From the NCBI GenBank assembly GCA_002633005.1, contig NMRA01000085.1, forward strand, positions 186,001 through 250,000: DNA of 64,000 nt, read 5' to 3'. The notes under the pieces are model-generated. The model did no database searches, was not told the origin of the DNA, and worked only from the letters and a program-made list of their open reading frames with translations. Position 1 is the first letter of the stretch, and every line of letters begins with the position of its first letter. This DNA is from Phoronis australis. Taxonomy: Eukaryota > Phoronida > Phoronidae. Shown here piece after piece: positions 28,901 through 47,059 of the stretch. Made by a program: the position numbers and the translations under genes.

Positions 28901-29825
28901 GTGTTCACCAACATGAAAGGTCAGGGTAGCGGCAAATCCTAGGATAGTCAGCATGATCAACGAGAACGTCACGCAACCGACGAGATTAGAAACCAACCAG
29001 GATTTAAACACTGATTGTCAAAATAGAGCGTAAGGCAGTTCCAGCCCCTTTCTTACTTATGTGCAAGGAATATGAGAGGTATGCAGTGTTCTCCGCAACT
29101 TGTTTTGACTTGCAGTGGAGAAGAGTTTGAATTTTCCCTAAGCGAGTTTGAATTGCTTGTATCATTACCAACTCTAGGTGCCAATTTTTTAAACCAATTA
29201 ATGCATTTTGAACTTTGGTACAGTTCAATGCATCCGCTACTTGACTTCACATACAAACTTGCCGTAAACACAGACTTTGTAAAACCAATACTGTGGTATG
29301 TTTCAGGACAAGCTTCCCAGGCAGACCCGAATTTTCCCAAGAATTCAGGATATTACTCATTTCGCCGAATTGTGTTGTAACCAAATGCCAGAATAAACAT
29401 CACTGCACTACAGAACTTGTGAACTGAATTATAAGTGTAGATGTGCCAAAAGTCAATATAGCTACGATAATTGGTTTCAAACAAAGGTTTTATTGTGGAA
29501 TACACATCACGTCAAGACCAACACAATTCGACCAAAAACAAACGTATTTGTAGGTCAAAATGTTCCAGAAACAAAATTATACAAAATGAACTACATAACA
29601 GACACCAATTCGCTTTGTTAAGTTCTAATTTCAACGAAATATCCAACACATAACGGCCAAAATGGCGTTGTTTCCTGATGCTGACAAAGAAACCGCGTTT
29701 ACTTTAACACGACTTATGAGCACTTTAATGAGATGCAATACAAAAATATTAACAATGTACCCTGAATTATTCTGTTGAGCAGTCTGCTGATAGCCTTGTA
29801 GTGCCGGATGATTGCTAGCGTCCAT
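4873..29825 (-). CDS. BRD4: BET-family double-bromodomain protein, long (BRD4-like) isoform, 21 coding exons
   Basis: Chromatin reader that binds acetylated histone tails through two bromodomains and, in the BRD4 family, recruits P-TEFb to promoters. Splicing of 21 exons gives 1205 residues. Bromodomain 1 spans about 99-205, with the WPF shelf at 122-124 and the acetyl-lysine-contacting Asn at 181 in CYVYNKPGE. Motif A ([13 protein letters not shown]) lies near 316. Bromodomain 2 spans about 396-505, with WPF at 419-421 and Asn 478 in NCYRYNPP. A Ser/Glu-rich acidic stretch and a Lys-rich basic stretch follow, then the NET/ET domain (about 677-753) and a Ser/Asp run. After a Pro/Lys-rich linker comes a BRD4-type tail: [24 protein letters not shown], a Glu/Arg coiled coil, and the terminal [16 protein letters not shown]. 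Human BRD4 ends in a closely similar motif that binds P-TEFb. Exon phases agree at every junction. Exon 5 is present twice because of an assembly duplication. Vertebrates split this family into BRD2, BRD3, BRD4 and BRDT, so the symbol is by similarity to the long form. Confidence 0.95.
5186..5293 (-). CDS. BRD4: BET coding exon 20, charged coiled coil
   Basis: Residues 1149-1184. [20 protein letters not shown] then [16 protein letters not shown]. The donor gtgagt follows GCG in phase 0. Human BRD4 has REQERRRREA at the same place before its terminal motif. Confidence 0.95.
6059..6199 (-). CDS. BRD4: BET coding exon 19, charged coiled coil
   Basis: Residues 1102-1148. Continuous Glu/Arg/Gln helix ([36 protein letters not shown]), matching the charged tail helix of BRD4. 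Phase 0 at both ends. Confidence 0.95.
6654..6794 (-). CDS. BRD4: BET coding exon 18, BRD4-tail motif
   Basis: Residues 1055-1101. [20 protein letters not shown] and [16 protein letters not shown] correspond to the human BRD4 C-terminal segment KNVGSWASL...SFEQFRRAAREKEER. This is the clearest evidence that the downstream exons belong to the long BET isoform. Confidence 0.95.
7045..7157 (-). CDS. BRD4: BET coding exon 17
   Basis: Residues 1017-1054. It encodes [20 protein letters not shown] then [15 protein letters not shown], Ser/Lys-rich. Donor AAAAG|gtgaga; phase 1 in, phase 0 out. Confidence 0.9.
7691..7993 (-). CDS. BRD4: BET coding exon 16, Pro-rich region
   Basis: Residues 916-1017. 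It begins [20 protein letters not shown] and continues as a Pro/Thr/Lys-rich disordered segment ending [18 protein letters not shown]. Such Pro-rich stretches are typical of long BET forms. Phase 1 in and out. Confidence 0.92.
9279..9368 (-). CDS. BRD4: BET coding exon 15
   Basis: Residues 886-916. A Pro/Ala-rich linker ([19 protein letters not shown]). Acceptor gtatttgcag and donor AACA|gtaagt are both good. Low complexity, so support comes from splice sites and phase. Confidence 0.88.
9481..9568 (-). CDS. BRD4: BET coding exon 14
   Basis: Residues 857-886. [20 protein letters not shown] then TNNQSTQPK, a Pro/Gln/Thr-rich linker without a recognisable fold. Phase 0 in, phase 1 out, donor CAAAG|gtaaga. 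Confidence 0.88.
9684..10249. mobile_element. MITE in BET intron 13, termini AGGGCTGTTCCAG
   Basis: The left end AGGGCTGTTCCAGCAAAATC continues into GGGGGAAGGC. The right end carries its inverted counterpart, GCCTTCCCCCC ... CTGGAACAGCCCT. The interior has short repeats of AAAAATTTATGGGTGGT-like sequence in direct orientation. No clear target duplication was seen and no transposase frame is present. Confidence 0.75.
10498..10532 (-). CDS. BRD4: BET coding exon 13, 35-nt microexon
   Basis: Residues 845-856, reading [12 protein letters not shown] across the junction. This aligns with the human BRD4 segment MAPKQKKKK that follows its Ser-rich region. The acceptor has a strong pyrimidine tract (cttcttctcttcacacag) and the donor is gtaagt. 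This exon is the switch point to the long tail. Confidence 0.9.
10533..13907 (-). other. Short-form 3' UTR and BET intron 12
   Basis: The stretch has no exon with protein-like sequence in the required phase. It contains a GC-richer block at about 13190-13345, two candidate poly(A) signals, and otherwise AT-rich DNA. Plus-strand frames at 12259-12522 and 13047-13367 have no supporting features. Confidence 0.45.
13558..13563 (-). terminator. Candidate poly(A) signal for the short BET transcript
   Basis: AATAAA on the minus strand, about 345 nt downstream of the short-form stop codon. This is inferred from position and sequence. A second AATAAA lies near 12530. Confidence 0.4.
13908..14056 (-). 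CDS. BRD4: BET exon 12 read-through, short-isoform terminal exon
   Basis: Continuing past the exon 12 donor gives ...DSEAG and a TAG at 13908-13910. The terminal residues parallel the BRD2 C-terminus. Treat this as the alternative last coding exon. Confidence 0.65.
13908..29825 (-). CDS. BRD4: BET-family protein, short (BRD2/BRD3-like) isoform
   Basis: If the donor after exon 12 is not used, the frame runs five bases further to a TAG at 13908-13910. This gives 845 residues ending DSSDSEAG. Human BRD2 ends in a very similar Ser/Asp run finishing with Gly, so this end looks functional and not accidental. The product keeps both bromodomains, the NET domain and the SEED-like Ser/Asp tail, but lacks the P-TEFb-interaction motif. 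A minus-strand AATAAA at 13558-13563, about 345 nt past the stop, is a suitable polyadenylation signal. Drosophila fs(1)h and human BRD4 also make short and long forms. Use of this end is inferred, since no transcript evidence is available here. Confidence 0.7.
13913..14056 (-). CDS. BRD4: BET coding exon 12, Ser/Asp (SEED) region
   Basis: Residues 797-844. [18 protein letters not shown] and related Ser/Asp repeats form the phospho-regulated SEED segment. For the long form the exon ends GAAGCAG|gttaga in phase 1. If unspliced, the next bases give Gly and a stop (the short form). The exon therefore decides the isoform. Confidence 0.95.
14683..14811 (-). CDS. BRD4: BET coding exon 11
   Basis: Residues 754-797. 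It encodes [20 protein letters not shown] followed by [14 protein letters not shown], a charged helix closely resembling the segment after the ET domain in human BRD2 and BRD3 (KELEKRLQDVSGQL). This is the BRD2/3-like signature of the gene. Confidence 0.96.
15301..15715. mobile_element. MITE in BET intron 10, TIR TGCCCGGTTGCATGAAACAG, TSD CTG
   Basis: The left end TGCCCGGTTGCATGAAACAG is matched by an inverted right end (CCGTTTCATGCAACGGGCA). A 3-bp direct repeat CTG flanks it at 15298-15300 and 15716-15718. A related copy in the opposite orientation lies at 60500-60935; a block around CACAAGTCCACAAATGCACA is shared as reverse complement. It is non-autonomous. Confidence 0.85.
16377..16547 (-). 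CDS. BRD4: BET coding exon 10, NET/ET domain
   Basis: Residues 697-754. [20 protein letters not shown] and [20 protein letters not shown] are the hallmark ET-domain sequence that binds NSD3, JMJD6 and other partners in BET proteins. The exon ends KKKPRKPY. Phase 1 in and out. Confidence 0.98.
17985..18426 (-). CDS. BRD4: BET coding exon 9, basic region and start of NET domain
   Basis: Residues 550-697. It opens with [15 protein letters not shown] (the motif B-like coiled segment), then a long Lys/Arg tract ([20 protein letters not shown]) and an Ala/Pro/Lys-rich linker. It ends with [18 protein letters not shown], the first part of the NET/ET domain. The donor leaves phase 1. The large plus-strand open frames over this exon are antisense shadows of its biased composition. 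Confidence 0.97.
19089..19259 (-). CDS. BRD4: BET coding exon 8
   Basis: Residues 493-549. The bromodomain 2 C-cap [14 protein letters not shown] is followed by a Ser/Glu/Asp-rich acidic stretch ([18 protein letters not shown]), a likely CK2-type phosphorylation region in the family. Phase 0 at both ends. Confidence 0.96.
19799..20029 (-). CDS. BRD4: BET coding exon 7, bromodomain 2 core
   Basis: Residues 416-492. It contains [20 protein letters not shown], the [10 protein letters not shown] helix, and [15 protein letters not shown] with the ligand-contacting Asn 478. Human BRD4 has Cys where this protein has the second Tyr of HDYYDII. Phase 0 at both ends. Confidence 0.97.
20626..20928 (-). 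CDS. BRD4: BET coding exon 6, motif A and start of bromodomain 2
   Basis: Residues 315-415. [20 protein letters not shown] is the conserved motif A between the bromodomains. The basic [16 protein letters not shown] follows, then the first helix of bromodomain 2, [20 protein letters not shown]. Both ends are phase 0. Confidence 0.97.
21280..21666 (-). CDS. BRD4: BET coding exon 5 (complete copy)
   Basis: Residues 186-314. It begins with the last bromodomain 1 helix ([17 protein letters not shown]), then an Ala run and a Pro/Ser/Val-rich linker between the bromodomains. It has both an acceptor (ttacag) and a donor (AAAG|gtcaga). The second copy at 21985-22365 lacks the donor. Confidence 0.95.
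21286..21983 (-). repeat. Allelic overlap, copy 1 (contains BET exon 5)
   Basis: It is nearly identical to 21985-22669. This copy ends abruptly at the N at 21984 with CACCAAATTTGAA, which also ends the matching part of copy 2 before unique sequence continues. This is the signature of two overlapping contigs that were placed end to end. Confidence 0.9.
21985..22669 (-). repeat. Allelic overlap, copy 2 (exon 5 fragment without donor)
   Basis: It starts in the middle of BET exon 5 and carries 21985-22365 of exon sequence with the same acceptor as copy 1. The last codons and the donor are missing because the contig starts there. The encoded residues are identical to copy 1; the exons differ by one visible synonymous change. 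The intron copies differ in poly-T length and a few bases. Confidence 0.9.
22963..23109 (-). CDS. BRD4: BET coding exon 4, bromodomain 1 core
   Basis: Residues 137-185, from [20 protein letters not shown] to CYVYNKPGE. It contains the acetyl-lysine-binding Asn (residue 181) in YNKP. Both ends are phase 0, with donor GAG|gtatgt. Confidence 0.97.
23544..23729 (-). CDS. BRD4: BET coding exon 3, start of bromodomain 1
   Basis: Residues 75-136. A Glu run ([11 protein letters not shown]) is followed by the bromodomain 1 helix Z and ZA loop, [20 protein letters not shown] then [16 protein letters not shown]. Both splice sites are canonical and phase 0. Confidence 0.97.
24770..24926 (-). CDS. BRD4: BET coding exon 2
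   Basis: Acidic, low-complexity N-terminal segment, residues 22-74 (for example [20 protein letters not shown]). The acceptor is a pyrimidine-rich ...tttttcag at 24927. The donor, GAAAAG|gttggc, is weak but gives the phase 0 needed by exon 3. Confidence 0.85.
24927..29760 (-). other. BET intron 1 (4.8 kb)
   Basis: No exon with recognisable product is visible on either strand. The longest open frame, on the plus strand at 25399-25809, has no splice support and no recognisable motif. Long first introns of this kind often hold regulatory DNA, but nothing specific can be named from sequence alone. Confidence 0.5.
29761..29825 (-). CDS. BRD4: BET coding exon 1 (start codon)
   Basis: The exon encodes residues 1-21 plus two bases ([20 protein letters not shown] and S). 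The ATG has G at -3 and G at +4. The donor is GG|gtacat. Its phase 2 end joins exactly to the canonical acceptor of exon 2, which supports this as the true start over the internal Met at 24884-24886. Confidence 0.85.
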
Positions 29826-32414
29826 TTCTTTTGAAGATTCTTCCGAACACTTAAGGCAACTGCCAGCAGTTATGGCTGCTCCTTGCTCAACAAAATTCCT
29901 TTTATACTGTCTGTAGACTCCGCAACGTTTGATTGGACAGTTTTGATCACATGATAAAACTAAAAATTTAAACTACGTTTTCCAGCCAAAAAGACAGATA
30001 TTAAGTTCAAACATTTAGATCTTCAAATTCACTGATCTACAATCCTCGTTACTGAACACAATTCCAATCCTGGTAACATCACGGAAAACAAGTTTTTTAA
30101 CTGCGCTGTTGGCATGAAAATTCTCGTCCAATTCAGACTACGTCACCTTCAACATCCACCATTCATTGGTCAACTTAATCACGTGACTGAAGCACACAGA
30201 AACTTTCAAAGAAATTTGCAAATTCCATCATTAAGTGGGGTGCTTTGGCGTCTATTCCACGTTCTTTGTCAGAGTTCCAACTATTTGATTTCAATAACAT
30301 CACCAAAGGCATCAACATTTGACCAAAATATCCACTCTCCTCTTGGTTCGAATAAAACTCTCGTTGATTCACGCGATAATTAACGATGAAATATTGACGC
30401 ACGCGCAAACACCCGCCATGCGGCTCTGAATACTCTGTAGGAAAAGCTGAGGACAGCAGTTGGCATTGTATGTTCTGTATGAATTCGGCTTCTTATTGGT
30501 TTGATGTTTTGTAAAGCATTTCTTCTAAAAAACTAATTTCCTGAGCACTCGGATTTTTTTTCAAGGTCCACAGTTCTAGTCTTTGGTTCATTATTTGACG
30601 TGTTTTATTCTACGCGTCGTCAAGTCGCTGACGCGCCTTGAGTTGAGGAGTTTACTTCCTTTTTTGCCGATCAAGTGTTTTGGTATCGGTTAGTTTGGTC
30701 CTCCAACTCTTCCTGGGACAGCCCTTGTGTGTGTTTTGCCAACTGGTAGTTATTGCTGGTAGCTGGCAATATCTTTTGAATGAAGGTATACTGAAAAGTT
30801 GAGCAATTTTGAAACCCCCGTCCCGAGCTGGTTTTACCTCACAGTCACGTAGGAGTACTTACCGCACCCAGGCCGGGTTTTCCGTCACTTCAAGACTGGC
30901 ACAAAGCTCTCTGAAACGTGTAAGTCTTAACCTAGCAAATTATATTAGCTCAAAACGATCACAGATTCCAAGCACGTCCTCGCGGGAAAGCAGCAAGAGC
31001 AAGAAGGGGGAGAGCATGTGGGCACAGTGGACAACCCGAATATCAGGAACATCTGCCAAAACAATAGACCAATTTAATTAGCCACAAGTGGTGTTCACCT
31101 AACAACTAAATCTGACCTGAAAGGTTAGAGGTCACATATGTGACAGTTTCAGTGTTCACAACAGCTAGATCGTGGCAGTTGTCAGCCAGCCAGCTAGCTG
31201 TATGAAGACTAAATTGTCAAAATACAGACCTCAATTGCACATAGCCCCTAGTTCTGCTTGTCACCTCCCCGTGAAACTTGTATCAACACGTAGAGCTAAA
31301 GNGGGGGGGCATGCAAAATCTAGGAGTCAACTGACTCTCACCTTACCCGTTACAGCCGTTTAAGTGAAAAACAATCTGGATAAATGTCATTTTCCTGCGT
31401 AATTTTCCGTCTTTTGTAACAGTGAAAAGTACGTCATCATTTTCAAAGCCGTATGCACATCCCATGCGGACGCGCCATTTCCGAATTTTTGTGACATCTC
31501 TCGGTAAATGATGGCAACTTAGCAGCACCAAAGTTTGTTCTGAAATTTGGTTTGCTGGTGTTAAAATACTAAAAACTTGTAACAAAATGAAACCAGTTCC
31601 AATAATTTGTTGTGCCATGTACTCAAGAATAACAGTTGATTGAAGAATCGGCATAAAAAAGAAACTGGCCAATAGGTGACGTAATATTTCATGGCATTGA
31701 AAGCCGATGCAAAAGATTGCGCCACAGCTTTAGCCGTAAAACAACGGTAGAACGCTAATTTTTCTAACATGCGACAAATACGAAATTATCAGTCATGTCT
31801 GAAAAAATGTTCCCCTTTGCACAAGCAACCTATCTCTACGCATGCCATTGCCTTTATATTCTGATATTTCACAACAAACATAAGTGCCCCTGTTGTGGGT
31901 ATGTTGTTCGTGGTTACTAGGGCGTCTTCAAAGGAAGTTTCTGCTAAATCTGGCAAATGCATTGAGTTAGCTGTGTAGGTTTGATGAAAACTCTGTAAAT
32001 TACAATTTTAAAATCAGTGTTGTATCGCGACATGTCCGGTTGTGTCGTGCTAAATCGCCTGCCAATGGTCGGGCACTTATTGGTAAACTGTGGTTCAGAG
32101 ATTCGCTGTTTTGATTCCCAGAAAAGTATAGACGTGCTATTGGTCGAAGAATTTGGAAGCTTGAGTGAATTGGGGGGATGGGGATCGCAAGTTTGATTCC
32201 ATTTTGAACTAAGAAGTATCTGACAACTTTCACAACAACAGTAAATGGTTCACTGGTCAACCTGTTGCACGACTGGATCCCATTGGGTACCTTCGTAGCC
32301 TTCCCTCACATCTAGAACATTTCGGGTGTTTTCTTTGCTTAAATTGTTTGGAGGTGTTTCATGTCTGCTCATTTACAAACTTTCAACGTTACAGTCTGTG
32401 GTTGTTTACTTTAG
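29826..32414. other. Intergenic / 5' non-coding region between BET and WDR5
   Basis: The two genes diverge from this 2.6-kb interval. The WDR5 start lies in an exon preceded by a splice acceptor, so at least one non-coding WDR5 exon must lie in or near this interval; I cannot place it. Open frames here (30114-30383, 31343-31672) have no recognisable content. An ambiguous base lies at 31302, next to a G run. Confidence 0.5.
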
Positions 32415-32418
32415 GAGT

Positions 32419-42781
<10,363 letters not shown>

Positions 42782-44449
42782 CCGTTGCAACTGGATGTAC
42801 AGGGATGTAATGCAATGCACGTGGTAGTTTAAAAAAAGGACTTTAGCTGGTTGTTTTGATTTTAGTTGCTGTGTGAATGGTCAAATTTCATTGGTCAGCT
42901 GTCTTATTGGATGTTAATTACTCACCCACCAACCAGTAGCATTAATGTTGTCGTCTGATTGGCTGGAGTGTATGTAAATGCATCAGACTTTAGACCCTAC
43001 CTCCAGGTGGAGCTGCGACGAGTGGGTTCTTCTTCCATGTGAAATTGGTTGGATTTAACACTTGGTGAATGTGTTTCAATGAAATCTTAGTGTTTAAAGT
43101 AATAATTTATTCTTTGCATTACTAGTGTCTGGCGCGGCTTCATCAAGGTTGTCTCTGATGAACGATACGATTTAGTTTGTAGGTTAACTTAAGATACACT
43201 TAACACACTATTTTGGGAAGTATTGATTATTTCCCCTTTCTTTGATAGAAAAAGGCAACCTCCCGGACGATAATGATAAAGTATAAAGTCCTGCTTGTGA
43301 CACTTCACTATATGTGGCCTCTTCTATGAAAAGTGTTCGTTTGTTTGAACATGAAGTTTTTACAAACACTGTTGGCACAAGGTGTGTCATTTTTTGTAGC
43401 AGGTGTAAACCTGCCCTCCACCAAAAAAGCAGCTTTTGATTTTGACTGCTTATCATTATGAAATTGGTCCCAAATGACTGCTTGGGGGTTATTTCACGGC
43501 TTTGAAAGAACTATCATGTCGTTATTGCTGAAAACCAGGCTGTTGTCACGACATGTCAGTTGTAAATGCCAAGCATGGTATCTAGGAATAACAACATTTC
43601 AGTTCCTCGCAAAGCCAGAAATCACTACTTGTCTTCGAAAGTAAGGTTTGGAGACCAATTTTGTAACGATGAATGATCAAATGAAAAGTTTGCGTGTTGG
43701 ATGGGACATGAGTTGATAGCCTCTTTAAGTTTGTCAAAGTTACTTGAGGCACCGGAACACCATTCTCATCATTGGTCCAGTCTTTGTCTTTGTTCAGCTG
43801 TTCAGAAAAAATGTGTATTACGAAAATCCACCATCTCTCATGTTGGCTTTGCTCTGTGCGGGCCTTGTACCGAAGTGCTTTAATTGTGAACATGGTGAAG
43901 CCAGTGTTGACTGTAGAAGTGTATTTGACGTTGGTCGCACACACATTCCCCCCTTCTGAATGTTATGAGCTCAGTGGATTGTCCATTACTGCCACACACT
44001 TGGTGTTAGAGAATGTACCTAGAGGTGAACAACTTGTAGAACAACGCGTCTTTAAACAGAGTGATAGAGATCAAATGTTGTTTTCTCGTAAATTTTTACG
44101 TATTACCTTATCTCTCACTTAATCGTCATAGTCCTTTTATGCTTTACTTTAAGACTTGTCTCTTGGAAGTTTGGTGACATCTCGTGCTTCCATGGGACCA
44201 TGTCTTGTACTGTTACTGAAGTAGATCTCCTCACTTGCTTAACATTAGTGTCTAGTGTTTAGTTAAACCACAGAATGACTCTTCAACACAGGTCTCTTTC
44301 TTTTCTGCTTCAGGAGTGGATAGATGCATTGAGTTTTATGCTCCTAGTTATTGGACAGTCACTGACTGTTGGTCATGTAGAGTATGAAGGGTGAGTCTAT
44401 GTATCACAGCACTTGACTTACTCTTCAAGGCATTGATATGAGTTTCATC
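42782..44449 (+). other. Putative WDR5 3' UTR and intergenic DNA
   Basis: No AATAAA was found in the first 500 nt after the stop, so the transcript end is not placed. Open frames at 43582-43944 (minus) and 43772-44122 (plus) overlap each other and have no recognisable domain. Confidence 0.35.
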
Positions 44450-44712
44450 CAGTGGGGGATTTAGGGGGGGCATGGCCCCCCTAAAATTCTACCAGATACC
44501 ATTTGACAGTTTGGGTGCGAATTGCTGACTAGCACATGCGCGCAACCAGGGGGGCTCGGGGGTGAATAAACAATGCATAGTCAAAAGGTCCGCAAACCCA
44601 AAAATTCGAGACCCCTGCATCCCTACACTGTAGGCTGGGCGTGCGTATCTGCCAAAATTCTGGTTATTCCTGTCCCCTGGCCCCCCAACTCAAAATCCTA
44701 GATCCGCCCCTG
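44450..44712. mobile_element. hAT-like MITE, termini CAGTGGGGGAT / ATCCGCCCCTG
   Basis: The element starts CAGTGGGGGATTTAGGGGGG and ends CCTAGATCCGCCCCTG. TCATC is repeated on both sides (44445-44449 and 44713-44717). A second copy is at 60946-61109. There is no transposase frame. Confidence 0.75.
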
Positions 44713-44840
44713 TCATCAGTTTTGTGCCACTCAAAGAAGCAGTTTAACATTACCTAGTTTGAGGATGATACTGTTGTGTATGGAAAGTCATGCTTCATAT
44801 GTTGAGTCTTGGGTTGAACATTAGATTGCATTTTGCATTT

Positions 44841-44947
44841 TATGCTCGTTTTTGACTCCTCATTTGTAGTGCCTGAATGGGGGACCTTGAATTTACTAGA
44901 TGGCGGGGACCTTGAATTTACTAGATGGCGCTAGTGTGACAACCGTC
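44841..44947 (+). repeat. Empty-site allele, overlap with 45140-45246
   Basis: These 107 bp are the same as 45140-45246. They lie directly before the N at 44948. Upstream the two copies differ completely: this one continues into unique DNA, the other into the end of a repeat element. A 25-bp direct duplication around ACCTTGAATTTACTAGATGG lies inside both. Confidence 0.85.
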
Positions 44948-44948
44948 N

Positions 44949-45139
44949 TATAGGATGTGCTTGTATTATGAAGATTACTCACATTTTGCCCCTAGCCTAT
45001 TGAGGAGACAATGACCATGCCTTTCCATTTTGCAAAGTATGCCCTCTACTGGCCACTTTATGGTACCAATAAACAACCCTAGAAGGATACCGTATGCGGT
45101 GCAATTGTGGGCGCATTTCAACGCTCCGCGTTGCTCTTG
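44949..45139 (+). mobile_element. 3' terminal part of a pearl/HINE-like element (filled-site allele)
   Basis: It matches 48659-48865 apart from a short indel and a few substitutions. It ends with the hairpin CAACGCTCCGCGTTG followed by CTCTTG. Only the right end is present, because the contig starts inside the element. Confidence 0.8.
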
Positions 45140-45246
45140 TATGCTCGTTTTTGACTCCTCATTTGTAGTGCCTGAATGGGGGACCTTGAATTTACTAGAT
45201 GGCGGGGACCTTGAATTTACTAGATGGCGCTAGTGTGACAACCGTC

Positions 45247-46530
45247 TTGACTATAGAAATGCGTGCATTCAGGTGGTCACGTGAGACCGTTAGACTACAA
45301 ATGCTAGATGGAGATCAACCGCTTTCTGTTGAAAAGGAGACTTTATTCGTTATTGCCAGCTAGTGACCATAGCAATCCATTGTCTAACACATCACAATGC
45401 CTCAACAAGTGTTCTCAAATGTCAGATTGCAGCTAGGATACTAGTTTGGTGTGCGAGTCAAGGACCCGTTTTATCAAAGGTTGTGGCCTGGTCTTACCGG
45501 AGACGGCCTTAAATTTGATTTTAACTCAAACAAAATGCATTAAGGTGACTTGTCATTATAGTCCTTTAGTTTGAATATAAAAAATTATCAAGTGAATGTC
45601 AGCTGCAACAGTGTGTTCTAACAGAAAACACGGCATTGTGTTTGTAATAATTGGCTTATGACCGTTTCAGCTACGATGGGTCTTTGACCTTTTATAAACC
45701 GAAATGGTGATCATCAGCATCTGGGTAACAATGGATGAGTGATATTTCATGAAAATCCTTTCACCATAAGATTATGACGTGCCCTTGTAAATCTTCAGTA
45801 CACCATAGTTTTGTTAGCATTGTCTCTACTTTCTCTTTATGCCACAGTGCTGAGCGAGGAACTTGTGCTTAAAGTCACAAACTTCAAACTACAATAAATC
45901 AAATTGATGGTAGTCAATCATGCTACTGGATCTAACTTCAGAAACAGACAATGAATTCCATCCAATTAGGCGTTTTAAAAAAACTTCAAAAATTGAGTCT
46001 AGTTACCACTCTAGTAGGATTCAAAAGATGGCGCTGTATGTTGCTCTCATTAACCAGCAGTTTCAGTTTGGTATCCTTTACGTAAATGTTCGTTATATGA
46101 CTTTGTTATGGTGCAGTGGATTTGTACATATCTTTCCAATAAATAACATTTCTTACATACATGTGTTGTTTGGTTGGCTTGATTTGATGATCTTACTGCA
46201 AACTGTTCATTTAACACCTTCTGGTAAGTCCAGACGTGTGTTGAGTCACCACTGAAAACTCGCATAAGATTTCATGAACTGGAAGCACGTTAAATATCTA
46301 GTGCATTATCTAGAAAATGGTTGGTCTCAGTTCGCTTTGAAAATGTCATAGTTCTGTGTTGAGTTTATAGCTACCTGAAAAAAAGTTGATGCACAGCGCA
46401 CACAAGTTGTCAGTTTTCTAAATTATTTTTTAAATTGTATGGCTTTTCGTATCAGTTCGACGTTGATTGTCGTTTGGACAGAGATTATTTCTTAGTGTCA
46501 CCAATAGGTTCCAAACTATGCCACACTTTG
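45247..46530. other. Intergenic, nothing recognised
   Basis: AT-rich DNA without a convincing exon, RNA gene or repeat that I can identify. Confidence 0.4.
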
Positions 46531-46600
46531 GTGCTCGCTGGTTCCCTGCGTGCCCCTAGATGGTCAGTATCCAGCTAGGTACGTAGGGAACCAGCGAGCA
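46531..46600. mobile_element. 70-bp micro-MITE, arms GTGCTCGCTGGTTCCCTGCG, TSD CTTTG
   Basis: The two arms (about 23 bp) are inverted with two mismatches and are separated by about 24 bp. CTTTG occurs directly on both sides (46526-46530, 46601-46605). The same 20-bp end GCACGCAGGGAACCAGCGAG terminates the allele-specific segment at 54475-54721. Confidence 0.7.
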
Positions 46601-46911
46601 CTTTGCTGCGTTTTTTACCAGTGCGCAACCAACAACAAATTCAGTTATGTGTTGAAAATCCAAATGAAAATTCGTGTGGACAAAATAACAACGTTTTCTG
46701 GTCTTTTGGAAAACCCACTGTCGGAAAACTATTGATCATATTAGCAAAAAAAAACATTTTATGTAAAATTTTGCTAAAAATCTAAATTTCCAAATGTTTT
46801 TTTCCGACGAAAATGTACTTGTTGATTAGTCGTAAACAATGTGTATGTACCTTGTATTGCTTATTGTTATGCGCCCACATATTTATATGTGGACGCATTA
46901 TGCCGTCATCT

Positions 46912-46934
46912 CCGTCCGTCCGTCCGTCCGTCCG
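46912..46934 (+). repeat. (CCGT)n microsatellite
   Basis: About six perfect copies, inside the 5' part of the pearl/HINE-like element, followed by GGCGTCTGGCGTCTGGCGTC-type minisatellite to 46966. Confidence 0.9.
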
Positions 46935-47059
46935 GGCGGCGTCTGGCGTCTGGCGTCCGGCGTCCGCTGCTCTATCTCCAAAACCCTTTGACATACGTTC
47001 ATGAAATTTGGCACATATGTTCCATTCATGAATGGGACGGCATGTGCGAACTTTCGGAC

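Noticed and set aside
31302-31302. N at 31302 as a further haplotype join
   Set aside because: No repeated flanking sequence was found. It looks like an ambiguous call in a G run.
43582-43944. Minus-strand exon-like peptide LNKDKDWTNDENGVPVPQ with an AG before it and a GT after it
   Set aside because: Too short to judge, no partner exons found, and the rest of the frame does not look like protein.
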